NCBI RefSeq assembly: GCF_005930475.1
Contig: NZ_SJEW01000012.1
Span: 1-64,000, forward strand
Direction of reading: 5' to 3'
Source: Modestobacter altitudinis
GTDB lineage: Bacteria; Actinomycetota; Actinomycetes; Mycobacteriales; Geodermatophilaceae
DNA length: 64,000 nt
The notes below the pieces were generated by a model. The model saw only the letters and a program-made list of their open reading frames with translations. It was not told where the DNA came from and made no database searches. The position numbers and the translations under genes were made by a program. Positions 1-8,649 of this stretch are shown in pieces. The number at the start of each line of letters is the position of its first letter. Within the stretch, counting starts at the first letter, position 1.

Positions 1-357
1 GGGGACTGGGGTGGGACGGTCACAGACAGAGAGGTCCTTCGCTGAGGGATCAGGCGGTGGGAGGTCGACGCGCGCGTACACGGACCTTCATGGATGTGGA
101 ACACCGCCGTCCAGCACATCATGCCCGATGAAGAGAGTGTGCTGGTTCCGACAGGATCGTAGGCACTTCTTGACCAGCGTGAAGGTACTGACGACTCACG
201 ATCGGGCGCTCCGCCTGTCGAACAGTGAACTGCTGTCATGTGCACAGGTGACGTCCGGTGGGGCGGCGCACCACTGCACGCCGACCCCGGCCCGTCGCGC
301 ACCCGCCGGGCGAGGCGGAGTCTGCTGCGGGTCGAGGCGCTAGCCTCTGTAGCGCCG
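1..357. other. No supportable gene upstream of tRNA-Ser
   Basis: I see no convincing coding region or RNA gene in this stretch. The open frames have arginine/serine-rich, low-complexity translations with no recognisable family. It probably contains the promoter region of the tRNA gene that follows, but no clear -35/-10 pair could be chosen. Confidence 0.4.
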
Positions 358-444
358 GGAGGGCTCGCCTAGTGGCCGATGGCGGCGGTCTTGAAAACCG
401 CTATGGGGTAATGCCCATCGTGGGTTCGAATCCCACGCCCTCCG
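358..444 (+). tRNA. tRNA-Ser (anticodon UGA)
   Basis: The 7-bp acceptor stem pairs GGAGGGC (358-364) with GCCCTCC (437-443), with discriminator G at 444. The anticodon stem GCGGT/ACCGC encloses a loop whose central triplet 392-394 is TGA, which reads UCA serine codons. A long variable arm (TGGG/CCCA, around 404-417) and a TTCGAAT T-loop confirm a class II serine tRNA. CCA is not encoded. Its 3' half is the integration site of the element to the right and is repeated at 14893-14948. Confidence 0.95.
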
Positions 445-447
445 CTC
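392..447 (+). repeat. attL-like direct repeat inside tRNA-Ser
   Basis: This 56-bp segment runs from the anticodon to just past the tRNA 3' end. It matches 14893-14948 at all but three positions, all in the variable-arm loop. The last 34 bp (414-447) are identical in both copies. Because the complete tRNA lies on this side, the incoming element supplied the 3' half and restored the gene. Confidence 0.9.
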
Positions 448-498
448 TGACCTGCGGTTTCCGTCTGTCTGGTCTGATGCAGGAGCCCCTGCGGGGGC

Positions 499-1643
499 TC
501 AGCGCCCCCGTCGTGCCCGCTGCGTGCCCGTACGGTTTCGGGTCGTGCCCGCCGCAAGGCGGCCCAGCCCGGCGGCCACCTCGGCGTCTCGTCGCTCTGC
601 AGCGTGCTGGTAGATCATGGCCGCGCGCGATGAGGAGTGGCCGGCGCGACGCATCACCTCGGCGAGCGTGGCTCCGCTCTGAGCGGCCAGCGTCAAGCCC
701 GCATGGCGGAGATCGTGCAGGTGGGCTCCGGGCAGGTCGGCCCTCCGGCGGGCCGTGCCCCAGGCCGCGTGGACGTGGTGGGCGCGCAGAGTGGTGCCGT
801 CCTGCCGAACGAACAGCCGGGCGCTCGGCAGCGCCGGACCGCGCAACCTCAGGTGTTAGTCCAGCGCCTCGTGCCCTGGGGAGGCAGGTGGACGGTCCGG
901 TGACTCCCGACCTTCGGCGGTCCCTCCTCGGGGCCCGTGTCAGTCTCGACGCCCTGACGTCGCACGGTCACCGTGCCCGCGTCCAGGTCGACGTCCTGGA
1001 TGCGTAGCGCGATGAGCTCCCCCAGGCGCAGGTGTCCCCAGAAGGCGAGCTCGACCAGGCCCCGGAGGTGAGCGGGCATCCTGGTGGCGAGTTGCTGGAC
1101 CTGCTCGAGATCCAGTAGTGGCCGCTCGTCCGTCCGCGCTTGCCCGGCGCCCGTGATGCGACACGGATTGCGGGCCAGGGCGTCGTCGGCGACAGCGGTG
1201 GAGAGGATCGCCCGCAGCACCGCATAGGCCTGTCGGGTCGCGGTAGGGCCCGTGGCCGCGCTGATCTTGGCGTGCCAGCTCCGCACGGCGGCCGGGGTGA
1301 TCCGATCGAGGGGCAGGCCGCCGAGGGTCGGCAACACCCAGCGGTCCAGGGAATGTCGGTACGTCTCGCGGGTTCGGACCGCCAGCGGGCGCCCGCGCAC
1401 CGAGCGCTCCGCGAGCCACGCCTGGCTGTACTCCCGGAGTGTGACGCCGCTGCGGTGCGGGGCGAGCCAGACGCCGCGCCCCATGTCGACCTCGGTGGCA
1501 GCGAGAAACCTGGTGGCATCGGTCTTGGTCGCGTACGTCGTCGGCGCTGCGCGGTCGTTGCCGTCCGGGCCTGGATACCGCGCTTGCCAACGGCCAGACG
1601 GCAGCTTGCGGACTCGACCGAACCGTCTCCTGCCGGCTGCCAC
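499..1643 (-). pseudogene. Tyrosine integrase, broken by frameshift and stop
   Basis: A site-specific tyrosine recombinase that would have inserted the element at tRNA-Ser. A GTG start at 1643 is preceded by AAGGAG at 1653-1658. The N-terminal part has an arm-binding and core-binding region, then the first catalytic arginine in LRLGELIALR and the lysine region PPKVGSHRTVHLPP. The reading frame is lost near 870-890 and runs to a stop at 849. The second frame resumes with HEALD, an in-frame TAA, then HLRLRGPALP, and carries HDLRH, AGHSSS and the tyrosine of MIYQHA. All catalytic residues survive but no single frame encodes them. The gene points towards the tRNA boundary and overlaps candidate arm sites. 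A sequencing error could explain the frameshift but is unlikely to explain the extra stop as well. Confidence 0.88.
511..552. repeat. Candidate integrase arm-type sites (left)
   Basis: A 23-bp sequence at 511-533 is repeated exactly, in the same orientation, at 14764-14786 near the other end of the element. Internally it holds two copies of CGTGCCCG separated by 3 bp. A further TCGTGCCCGC occurs at 543-552. Tandem short repeats next to the core site are typical of tyrosine-recombinase arm-binding sites. They overlap the last codons of the integrase. The binding role is inferred. Confidence 0.55.
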
Positions 1644-1822
1644 GGCTCCGGTCTCCTTCTCGATTGATGGCGGGGGTGCGATGGCACAACCCGGCCGCTG
1701 GGCCGGAGGAGGCCCCCTCCCAAGAACGACTTCTGCGTCGCTTGTGGGCCCGACGATGAGCCCTCGGCGGTGGCCGCACAACCATCGGCTCACGCCTCGT
1801 GGATGGTCCCGCAGGACCGATG

Positions 1823-2056
1823 TCAACGGTTGTTCATGGGTGGCGCCGTGGGTTCGACAGCACGGGCGTCGAGGTAGGCGTCGAGGTCGGTCTGCCAGAA
1901 GCGGAGCGAGCGGCCGGCGTAGGTGAACTTGACGCGCCGTTCGGCGACGAGGCGGTAGATGAGGCGGCGTCCGCAGCGGAGGTAGTCGGCAGCACTGTCG
2001 ACGTCGTGGAGGCGGTCGCCGGCATTGGCCGACGGTCGGGGGCTGGTCGCGGTCAT
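1823..2056 (-). CDS. Excisionase-like helix-turn-helix protein
   Basis: A 77-residue protein starting at ATG 2056 with GAGGAG about 7 nt upstream. The central segment DVDSAADYLRCGRRLIYRLV, followed by a basic turn and a short wing (FTYAGRSLRFWQTDLDAYL), is the MerR/excisionase DNA-binding fold seen in helix-turn-helix domain 17 proteins. It lies directly upstream of the integrase on the same strand, so its likely role is directing excision of the element. It is in the same frame as the relaxase remnant before it, with no stop between them, so a fused product is formally possible. The internal ribosome binding site argues for separate translation. Confidence 0.75.
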   Translation of the reverse strand: MTATSPRPSANAGDRLHDVDSAADYLRCGRRLIYRLVAERRVKFTYAGRSLRFWQTDLDAYLDARAVEPTAPPMNNR

Positions 2057-3166
2057 GCCGGCTCCTCTGTAGACGGTTGGCGCACCGGTGAACGAACGAG
2101 CTGTGACCCTCGGGTGCCACGACCAGCCACGGCCCGTACAGGCGTCGTTGGATGCAGTTCGGTGACACCTGGGGACGTGATGCGGCCCCGGGGCACCGCC
2201 GCGGTGGCGGGTGGGTTCACCGGCATGTCGAATGCTCGACGGTTGGCTCTCCAGCTGCCGATCAAAGGCCTCATGGTCGGGCAGGTGGGCGGCAAGAACC
2301 GTCTGCAACTGCGCGCGCACCTCGGGTGTGGGTGAGGCCTGTGGTCCGACCGGGTGGGGATGGTCGGCGTTGCCGGTGGCGGCGCGCCAGACGGCGAGCT
2401 GCCGGGCCAGGTCGGGGTCGGCTTGGCGTAGCTGGTCGGCCCAGGTGGTGTCGGGCAGGTGGTTGGCGTTGATGGTCGCGGCCAGGGCGTGGACGAGGTC
2501 GGCGCGTTGCTGGACGTACTCGGCCAGCTTCCCGCGGTCGGGCGCCGTCGGGTCAGGCTTGGAGATCGCCACATGGGTGTGCAAGTCCGGGTCGCCGTTG
2601 CGGGAGTCCCGATGCGTGAACGCCACCGCGAGTAGCCCGGTGACGTCGACCTGCCGCAGCCCACCGGCGCCCAGCCGGGTGTAGACGGCGGTGCGTTCCA
2701 GCCAGCCGATGGTGTCGGCCACCGCCGCGGCGTGCGCGGCCTCGACCTGCGCTGCGAGCTCGGGGGAGGCCAGCGCCCACAACGCCGAGACGCTTTTCAC
2801 CGGGGAGAAGGTCAGGTCATAGCCGGCCACCGACAACCGCGGCCCGGTCGTGACGAACGGCTTCCCCAGCTGCACTGACCCCCGGCCGCCACCGGGCTGC
2901 CCGGCCACACCGGTGACGGTGGAGGCGCCTGGGTGATGGCCGTGTCCGAACAGGGCGAGCATCTGCGCCTCGGTGACTGGATCCCTCGCTCGCGGGCCGC
3001 CGTCCAACGAGGCAAGGCCGACGCCGAGCCACACGCCGGGGGACTCGCCGCGCTGTTCGTAGTAGGCACCCAGCAATCCCCGGCCGCGGGCGGTGACATC
3101 CCCGGCGGCCACCTGCCGGGTCAGATACGTGTAGCCCGACCCGGCCGACAGCTTGTGCAACGACAT
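2057..3166 (-). pseudogene. MobF/TrwC-type relaxase remnant
   Basis: ATG at 3166, with GAGGAGG about 11 nt upstream, opens MSLHKLSAGSGYTYLTRQV, the N-terminus typical of actinobacterial TrwC/TraA conjugative relaxases. YDLTFSPVKSVSALWAL and the metal-binding motif HRDSRNGDPDLHTHVAI are present. Full-length family members run well over 1000 residues and carry a helicase domain. Here the text jumps soon after the HTH motif to what resembles the extreme C-terminal part (WADQLRQADPDLARQLAVWR), then degenerates and stays open into the excisionase gene. No Walker A motif is visible. I read it as a relaxase with a large internal deletion, unlikely to support conjugation. Confidence 0.75.
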
Positions 3167-3780
3167 CACCGTCGTCCACCTCCTCGCCGCCTCGCGTGCC
3201 GCCGGTCGCCGGCCTGGGCGAACCCGCGGTGGCCGGGTTGGGTCCGGCGATGCGCCCAAGGTGGCCGAGGAACGTTCAAGGCGACGTCACCCCGCAGGTC
3301 AGCGGCCTGGAGCCCTGCTTGGGGCTCGGCTGCGCGCCGGGAACGGGGCGCCCGACGTCGCGAGACTCGAGCTGGGGGTGACGAAGCGGTGGCACCACGG
3401 ACGAGCGCCCCCCCGCCGGCATGAGGGGCCCGCTCCCCGCCGCCCATGATCACCGCCGTGGGCGCCGCCGGAAGGGCGCTGCGCGTCCCTACGGGATGGG
3501 CCTACAGCGCCCTTCCCCCGCCACCCACGGCCGCGAGAGGGCAGCTACGGGAAGCCAGCCAGGATGTGGGAACGGTCCAAGAAGGTCAGCGCCAGGTCGG
3601 TCAACGTCGCCTTGACCGCGTTCTACAGCAAACCTCGGCGGGTGGCCGTGAGCAGCTGTGCCGCAGCTGGCGACGGAACCAAGCGCCCGCTGCGGGTCAG
3701 TGACCCACGGCTCAGCCCCGTGCTTTCTCGCTGTCCGGCGAGGCGTGACGCGCACCCGGTGACAGGGAAGAGTACGAGTC
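3167..3780. other. Gap, no supportable gene
   Basis: About 600 bp between the relaxase remnant and the first GAF-ANTAR gene. Open frames on both strands have arginine- and proline-rich translations without family features. The last 100 bp must hold the promoter of the GAF-ANTAR gene, but no convincing consensus could be assigned. The stretch may be debris from the deletion that shortened the relaxase. Confidence 0.35.
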
Positions 3781-4494
3781 ATGGCCGACCTGACCGCCCT
3801 GCACGAGGCCCTTTCCCGCGTTGTCCTCGTCGACCGGGACCTGGGCGACGCGTTGTGCGAGATCACCGAGATCGGCCGCCGGGCGATCCCAGGCTCAGAA
3901 AGTGCTTCAGTCACCCTCATCGGCGGCGGGAAGCCGCGCACCGCCGCGTTCCAGGGCCAGCTGGCGGTCGACGCCGAGGAACTGCAGTACGGGCTGGGCC
4001 ATGGTCCGTGCCTGGACGCCGGCCGCGCCGGCCTGGTCTTCCTCGTCTCGGACATGGGGACCGAGCAGCGTTGGCCCGACTACGCCGCGCCGGTGGTCGA
4101 ATGTGGTGTCCGGAGTTCCCTGACGGTCCCGCTCCCCTTCCTAGGAGCCACCATTGGGGCGCTGAACCACTACGCCACCCGGCCGGCCGCTTTTGACGAG
4201 GACGACGTGGCCCGCGGTGAGGAGATGGCTGGCTTCATCGCGGTCGCCGTGGCGAACGCTCAGCACAGCGCCCAGTCAGCCGAGGAGGCCGAGAACATGC
4301 GTCGCGCCATGGTGTCCCGGGCGATGATCGAGCAGGCCAAGGGCATCCTCATGGAACGGCACAAGATGACCGCCGATGCGGCCTTCACGGTGCTGTCGCA
4401 CGCATCTCAGAACAACAACCTCAAGCTTCGTGAGGTGGCCGATCACCTGGTCACGACAGGGGAGGTTCTGGGCCCCGTGCAGGGCGGCGCATAG
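3781..4494 (+). CDS. GAF-ANTAR antiterminator protein
   Basis: A 237-residue cytoplasmic sensor-regulator. Residues about 15-165 form a GAF domain with the landmark LGHGPCLDAGRAG and a predicted ligand pocket. Residues about 170-230 are an ANTAR domain (AMIEQAKGILMERHKMTADA, then LREVADHLV), which in characterised proteins binds paired hairpins in nascent RNA to prevent termination. The start has AGGGAAG a suitable distance upstream. It is closely similar over its whole length to the frameshifted gene at 9388-10079, which lies in inverted orientation, so the two are probably duplicates. The GAF ligand and RNA targets cannot be inferred from sequence. Confidence 0.9.
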   Translation: MADLTALHEALSRVVLVDRDLGDALCEITEIGRRAIPGSESASVTLIGGGKPRTAAFQGQLAVDAEELQYGLGHGPCLDAGRAGLVFLVSDMGTEQRWPDYAAPVVECGVRSSLTVPLPFLGATIGALNHYATRPAAFDEDDVARGEEMAGFIAVAVANAQHSAQSAEEAENMRRAMVSRAMIEQAKGILMERHKMTADAAFTVLSHASQNNNLKLREVADHLVTTGEVLGPVQGGA

Positions 4495-4862
4495 CACCCC
4501 CCCTATTCAAACGGTCCTGTTTCAGACCGGCAGTGGGAAGTTGGATCCGCCAGTGGCTGAGCGGTCCGTCGTGGAGGAACTTGCTGATGGCGAGGCGGCA
4601 GCCGAGTTGGCGCAGGCGCTTGGGGCGCTCGCTGCATCCGAGGCCCACGTCCAGGAACGAAGCGCCCCCTGCCAGCCAGGAAGGGCGCGCCCCGACCTGC
4701 CACGGGGGCGCAGGCCGCAACGCGATCAGGAGCGTGGCAGGTTCCATGGGCCGGTGGAAGGTGATGTCACCCGCCCGGTGACGCCCCCTTAGTCGCAGGT
4801 CGCGCCGGAGCGCACGGTTTACGCCGTAAGCTGCCGGCTCGTGCCCGGATGGCACCGAGGAC
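4495..4862. other. Gap, no supportable gene
   Basis: No plausible full gene is visible between the GAF-ANTAR gene and the small ANTAR gene. The frame of the ANTAR gene is closed by a TAA at 4827, so the missing N-terminal sensor domain cannot be recovered from this stretch by extending the start. It may be eroded sensor-domain DNA. Confidence 0.35.
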
Positions 4863-5072
4863 TTGGCGGCCGCCCTGTCTCGGTTGGACCAGCTTGAGCG
4901 GGCCCTGTCCTTGAGTCGGCAGATCGGCATGGCTCTGGGCATCCTGATCGAGCGGCACAAGATCACCGAAGCAGAGGCATTCCGCTTGCTCGTCGCTGCG
5001 AGCCAACGCGAGAACGTCAAGCTCCGCCACGTGGCCGGGCGCCTGGTGCTGACGGGCTCCTTGGCCGACTAG
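4863..5072 (+). CDS. Stand-alone ANTAR domain protein, possibly truncated
   Basis: Sixty-nine residues that are almost entirely an ANTAR RNA-binding domain: LSRQIGMALGILIERHKITE, then EAFRLLVAASQRENVKLRHV. TTG at 4863 is the only start available after the in-frame TAA at 4827, with GAGG just upstream. ANTAR-only proteins exist, but the missing GAF or receiver domain and the weak start make a truncated relic equally possible. It could still bind RNA and modulate targets shared with the neighbouring GAF-ANTAR proteins. Confidence 0.65.
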   Translation: MAAALSRLDQLERALSLSRQIGMALGILIERHKITEAEAFRLLVAASQRENVKLRHVAGRLVLTGSLAD

Positions 5073-5075
5073 CGC

Positions 5076-5120
5076 CGAGGCGGCCCCATCAGCCGGTGGT
5101 TGGACCGATGGAGCCTGACC
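5076..5120 (+). repeat. 45-bp interspersed repeat, copy 1
   Basis: A 45-bp sequence that matches 18181-18225 at 40 of 45 positions. Both copies lie on the same strand a few bases after the stop of a plus-strand gene (ANTAR gene here, TetR gene there). The segment around GGTTGGACC is partly self-complementary, better so in the second copy, suggesting an RNA hairpin such as a terminator. Confidence 0.55.
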
Positions 5121-5272
5121 CCGGCGACTCATGGTTCAGAACGCAGGGGCTGGCTAAGAGTGCGCTGTAGTAGCCGGGGCGGCTACCTGATGCACGACCG
5201 AGGCGAGCGCGACCTGCGCTCGCGCAGCCCCGCCACACCCTTCAGACGAGACTCGATCCCTGAGGTCACTGC

Positions 5273-5467
5273 ATGAGCAAGAAGTCGCTCGCAGACGCCC
5301 ATCGACGTGTCGGAGAGGCTGAGCGCGGTGTGGCCTGCCGTCTGCTCGACCACGCTGACAGGTTGCCCGACCCAGATGAGGTGCGTCGGAGAGCGCGAAG
5401 CCTGTCGGTCAACGCCCAGAAGCACCTCCGCGAGGCCGATCGCCTGGACTCAATCGCTGGCAGTTGA
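5273..5467 (+). CDS. Small hypothetical protein
   Basis: A 64-residue, strongly charged, probably helical protein with no family I recognise. ATG 5273 has GAGG about 6-9 nt upstream. Alternating basic and acidic residues (ADAHRRVGEAERG, RRRARSLSVNAQKHLREADR) resemble a short amphipathic helix bundle. It sits inside the integrative element next to regulators and may be cargo. Confidence 0.45.
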   Translation: MSKKSLADAHRRVGEAERGVACRLLDHADRLPDPDEVRRRARSLSVNAQKHLREADRLDSIAGS

Positions 5468-5582
5468 CGCCCCCTGGGGGCGTGGGCGCCGGGACTTCCA
5501 CCCGGCCGGCGGGAGTGGGGGCCCGCCTTAGCTCCCTCACGCGCATCGCTGGTGCTTCGGGTGGTGGTCGGGCACGCCGTCG

Positions 5583-5966
5583 ATGAACGAAGCGCCGCAT
5601 CCGGTCAACGCGCGTGCTTGCCGGCGCCCTGACGCAGAGACCGCCCCAGCTGATGCGGACCTGGCGGCCGCCGGTGAGTGCTTCGTGCCTAGGGTGGGTC
5701 GTGGCCGGCTATCGACTACTCGACATCTCAGGTCGGCAACAGGAGGCGTCCTGGAGACGTACTTCGTCGAAGATGGCGAGGACAGTGATCTTTTAGCTCT
5801 TGCTCAAGGTCGTTCGACGGCGCTGTCCTTCACCGACTCGGCGGGAACGCCGGGGGACGAGTCAGCCTGGCGATTCTTCGTCTTCCAGCGCCGCGATGGC
5901 GATCGCTGGCAGAACCTCGCGTCCTGGCGGCCCCGGCCCTATGGGCAGTTGCGCCGGCGGCCCTAG
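5583..5966 (+). CDS. Hypothetical protein
   Basis: Up to 127 residues with no recognised domain. The first 50 residues look random. The second half (LETYFVEDGEDSDLLALAQG, then FFVFQRRDGDRWQNLASWRP) has a protein-like mix of hydrophobic and acidic residues and may be the real part, in which case the start lies further in. No strong ribosome binding site is visible. It could be spurious. Confidence 0.3.
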   Translation: MNEAPHPVNARACRRPDAETAPADADLAAAGECFVPRVGRGRLSTTRHLRSATGGVLETYFVEDGEDSDLLALAQGRSTALSFTDSAGTPGDESAWRFFVFQRRDGDRWQNLASWRPRPYGQLRRRP

Positions 5967-6154
5967 CGGTACCGGCATCAGCCGGATCACTCGTCTCGGC
6001 CCACAGGGTGATCGGCCGGGAGTGCGTGCAGCTGGGAGTTAGTCTGGTGCCGTCGTGGTGGCTGATGTCGACGCGGCGTTGCTCCACCCGGCGTGCGGCC
6101 GGGCAAGGGTCACCGACCGGTCACCCGTTTCCATGGGACCCGGTTGGAGAGCAC

Positions 6155-7477
6155 ATGCCTGAGGGCGGCACCCAGAATGGGAGCGGGACGCCCGCAGCAC
6201 TGCTGGGCGGTGGTCGCGGCTTCGCGGACGCGCAGGGCCGGTCGCGGGTCGAGAGCCTCGGTGAGCGACTACTGGGCTCCCTGCTGGACAGGGCCCACCT
6301 CATGCCGGCCCGGCTGGTGGGTCCGCTGCTGGCCCAGGAGATCGCCGCGGTCGGCGCCTCCGATGTCAGCATCTGGCTGCAGGACTACGACCAGCGGACC
6401 CTGCAGCCCCTGAGCGGGTCAGGCCTGGTGGGTGAGCCGTCGCCGATCGACGGGAGCTGGCCGGGTCGCGCCTTCACGCAGGACGCCCGGATCGAGCAGG
6501 AGCTGCCCGACGGGTCGGTACGACTGTTCATGCCGATGCTCGACGGCTCGGACCGGATCGGCGTGCTTGCGTTCACCCTGTCCGCGGTGGACGACAACGA
6601 CCGGCGACTCGCCCAGCGTCTGGCCGGCCTGGCCGCGGACCTGATCGTCACCAAGTCCGACTACACCACCACCTTCGACCGGGTGCGCACCGCGGCCCCG
6701 ATGAGCCTGTCGGCGCACCTGCAGTGGCAGACGTTGCCCCCGCTGGTGATGACCACCCCGGACGTCGCGCTCGCCGGGATCCTGGAGCCGGCCTACGACG
6801 TGGGTGGAGACAGCTTCGACTACGCACTGGACTCCCACGTGCTCCACCTGGCGGTCTTCGACGCCATGGGCCACGGGCTGGAGGCGGCCACGATGGCGAC
6901 CATCGTGGTGGCCACCTACCGACACGGACGGCGGTCCAACGCGTCCCTACCGGACCTGTACGTCCACATGGATGATGTGCTCGCCGCGACATACCCCGGC
7001 CGTTTCGCCACCGCGCAGGTGGGCCGGCTGGACACCGAGACCGGCGTGCTCAGCTGGGTCAACGCCGGGCATCCCGCGGGCCTGTTGATCCACCCGTCCG
7101 GCGAGGTCACCGAACTCACCGGCCCGATCACCCGGCCAGTAGGTTTCGGCGGCGCCGCCCCGCTGGTGCAGACCGCGCAGCTGTCACCAGGGGACCGGGT
7201 GCTGTTCTTCACCGACGGCGTCGTGGAGGAGCGACTCGAGGACGGGCATCAGTTCGGCGAGGCACGCCTGCGTGAGCTCGTCGAGCAGACCAGCGTGGAC
7301 CAGGTGAGCGTGGCCGAGACCGTACGACTGCTCTCCCACAGCCTGATGGACGCCCGAGGCGGCCGAACCAGCGATGACGCCTCGCTGTTGCTGGTGGAGT
7401 GGCGCGGCCCGCCGCGGGATGACGAGCTGGCCCGCGGCATCATCGGCGGACTACCCGCCGGAGACATCGGCAGCTAG
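6155..7477 (+). CDS. GAF-SpoIIE PP2C-type serine phosphatase
   Basis: A 440-residue protein whose C-terminal half is a SpoIIE/RsbU-like manganese-dependent phosphatase: PAYDVGGDSFDY and FDAMGHGLEAA carry metal-binding aspartates, with FFTDGVVEE and a terminal DDASLLLV strand. The N-terminal half (about 40-220) is a GAF-like sensor. In partner-switching systems such enzymes dephosphorylate a STAS anti-anti-sigma protein and so release a stress sigma factor. The tandem-STAS and RsbW-like genes at 7682-9102 are natural partners, transcribed towards it. ATG 6155 was chosen because GGAGA lies just upstream and domain similarity begins after it. Confidence 0.9.
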   Translation: MPEGGTQNGSGTPAALLGGGRGFADAQGRSRVESLGERLLGSLLDRAHLMPARLVGPLLAQEIAAVGASDVSIWLQDYDQRTLQPLSGSGLVGEPSPIDGSWPGRAFTQDARIEQELPDGSVRLFMPMLDGSDRIGVLAFTLSAVDDNDRRLAQRLAGLAADLIVTKSDYTTTFDRVRTAAPMSLSAHLQWQTLPPLVMTTPDVALAGILEPAYDVGGDSFDYALDSHVLHLAVFDAMGHGLEAATMATIVVATYRHGRRSNASLPDLYVHMDDVLAATYPGRFATAQVGRLDTETGVLSWVNAGHPAGLLIHPSGEVTELTGPITRPVGFGGAAPLVQTAQLSPGDRVLFFTDGVVEERLEDGHQFGEARLRELVEQTSVDQVSVAETVRLLSHSLMDARGGRTSDDASLLLVEWRGPPRDDELARGIIGGLPAGDIGS

Positions 7478-7681
7478 GAAGCGGCTGACCTATGGCGTGG
7501 ACGGTCCGGATCGCGGCCCGTTTTGTCCACCACGTCTCGGTGCAGTCCAAGCCACCATGTCGTGCGTGCGTGGGCGGCGCGCTCGACGGCGCGCAAGCGC
7601 GCTCCATCTACACGACGGGAGCGAGCAGACGACGGGTAGCTGACCCATGGGTCGGCGACGTTGGCGCTGTCGACCGGGGCC

Positions 7682-8584
7682 TCATGCCGTCCGGGCGCCG
7701 GCCCGGGTAGAGGAAGCAGTTGTCGGGTGGCTGGCCGGGTCGAACAGATGGCGGTCCAGTCGTAGGCGGGTCAGTGCCTGATCCATCGCGGGTGAGGCTC
7801 CCCGCAGGGTGATCCGCCGGCCGTTGCGGAGCAGTCGCCGGTAGGCGGTGCCGATGGCCTTGATGCCGGCGTGGTCGACGACGGCGAGTGCGGTGATGTC
7901 GGCTGTCCACCGGTCGCAGTCGCTGAGGAGCAGTGCCGAGATGGTGTCGTGCAGCAGGTGCGCGTTCCCCCCGTCCAGTCGGCCGGTGAGCTGGAGCCTG
8001 CCCAGGCGGTAATCGACTGCGACCATCAGAGACGGATCGTCCCCGTCGGGAGATTGTGGTCGTGATTTCACCCGAACAGGTCGTCGGGCCTCTGGTCGCG
8101 AAGGAATCCGACGACCGTGTGCGGGGGGGCCGGGCGTGGTGCGCTGGGGACGGGCAGGCGCCGGGGGGAGGAACAGGTGGCTCAGTCCGACCAGGGTGAC
8201 CAGGCGCTGCACGCATCGGCTGCTGGCTGTGATCATCACATGGCTGCCGTGGTCTTCCGCCATGGTGGCTGCGGTGGCCAGCGCGCGAACGCCGCCCGCG
8301 TCGCAGTAGGTCACTTCTCCAGCGTCGATCAGCCAAGCCTGGTGGGACGTCTGGGTAAGGGCTGAGAGAGCCTTCAGTAAGTGCGGGGACTGCTCTCTGT
8401 CCAGTTCGCCGACTACGACAACCAGTCCCAGGGACGGGTCCACGAAGATCTCAAGGGTGGGCCCGACCTGGATCGGCGCTGAGGTCTGTGGTGCGACATC
8501 AATGGTCACAACGGCTTCCCCGCCGGCATCGGTGGACGGCGGGACAGCGAGCGTCCGAACATCCGAAGCCTGAAATTGGTGCAT
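7682..8584 (-). CDS. Tandem STAS-domain anti-sigma antagonist
   Basis: A 300-residue protein with two STAS-like domains. The first (about 45-140) is LEIFVDPSLGLVVVVGELDR followed by LIDAGEVTYCDAGGVRALAT, where the family usually has a phosphorylatable serine after the acidic residue; here the position reads CDAGG. The second (about 185-280) has LQLTGRLDGGN and DITALAVVDHAGIKAIGTAY, also without an obvious serine. The linker is proline-rich. Such proteins bind RsbW-like kinases in sigma-factor partner switching. It follows the kinase gene at 8650-9102 by 65 bp on the same strand. The missing serines suggest an unphosphorylated variant. Confidence 0.8.
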   Translation of the reverse strand: MHQFQASDVRTLAVPPSTDAGGEAVVTIDVAPQTSAPIQVGPTLEIFVDPSLGLVVVVGELDREQSPHLLKALSALTQTSHQAWLIDAGEVTYCDAGGVRALATAATMAEDHGSHVMITASSRCVQRLVTLVGLSHLFLPPAPARPQRTTPGPPAHGRRIPSRPEARRPVRVKSRPQSPDGDDPSLMVAVDYRLGRLQLTGRLDGGNAHLLHDTISALLLSDCDRWTADITALAVVDHAGIKAIGTAYRRLLRNGRRITLRGASPAMDQALTRLRLDRHLFDPASHPTTASSTRAGARTA

Positions 8585-8649
8585 TCGGGCCGGATCTTCG
8601 ACCGCTTGAAAGGTTACCGCGGGGGCGTGTGCTGTGCCACGCCACCGTG

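Noticed and set aside
369-557. Antisense frame over tRNA-Ser containing GGRGIRTHDG
   Set aside because: This translation arises from reading the opposite strand of a serine tRNA 3' half and recurs at 14902-15264 over the second copy. It is a known kind of spurious protein.
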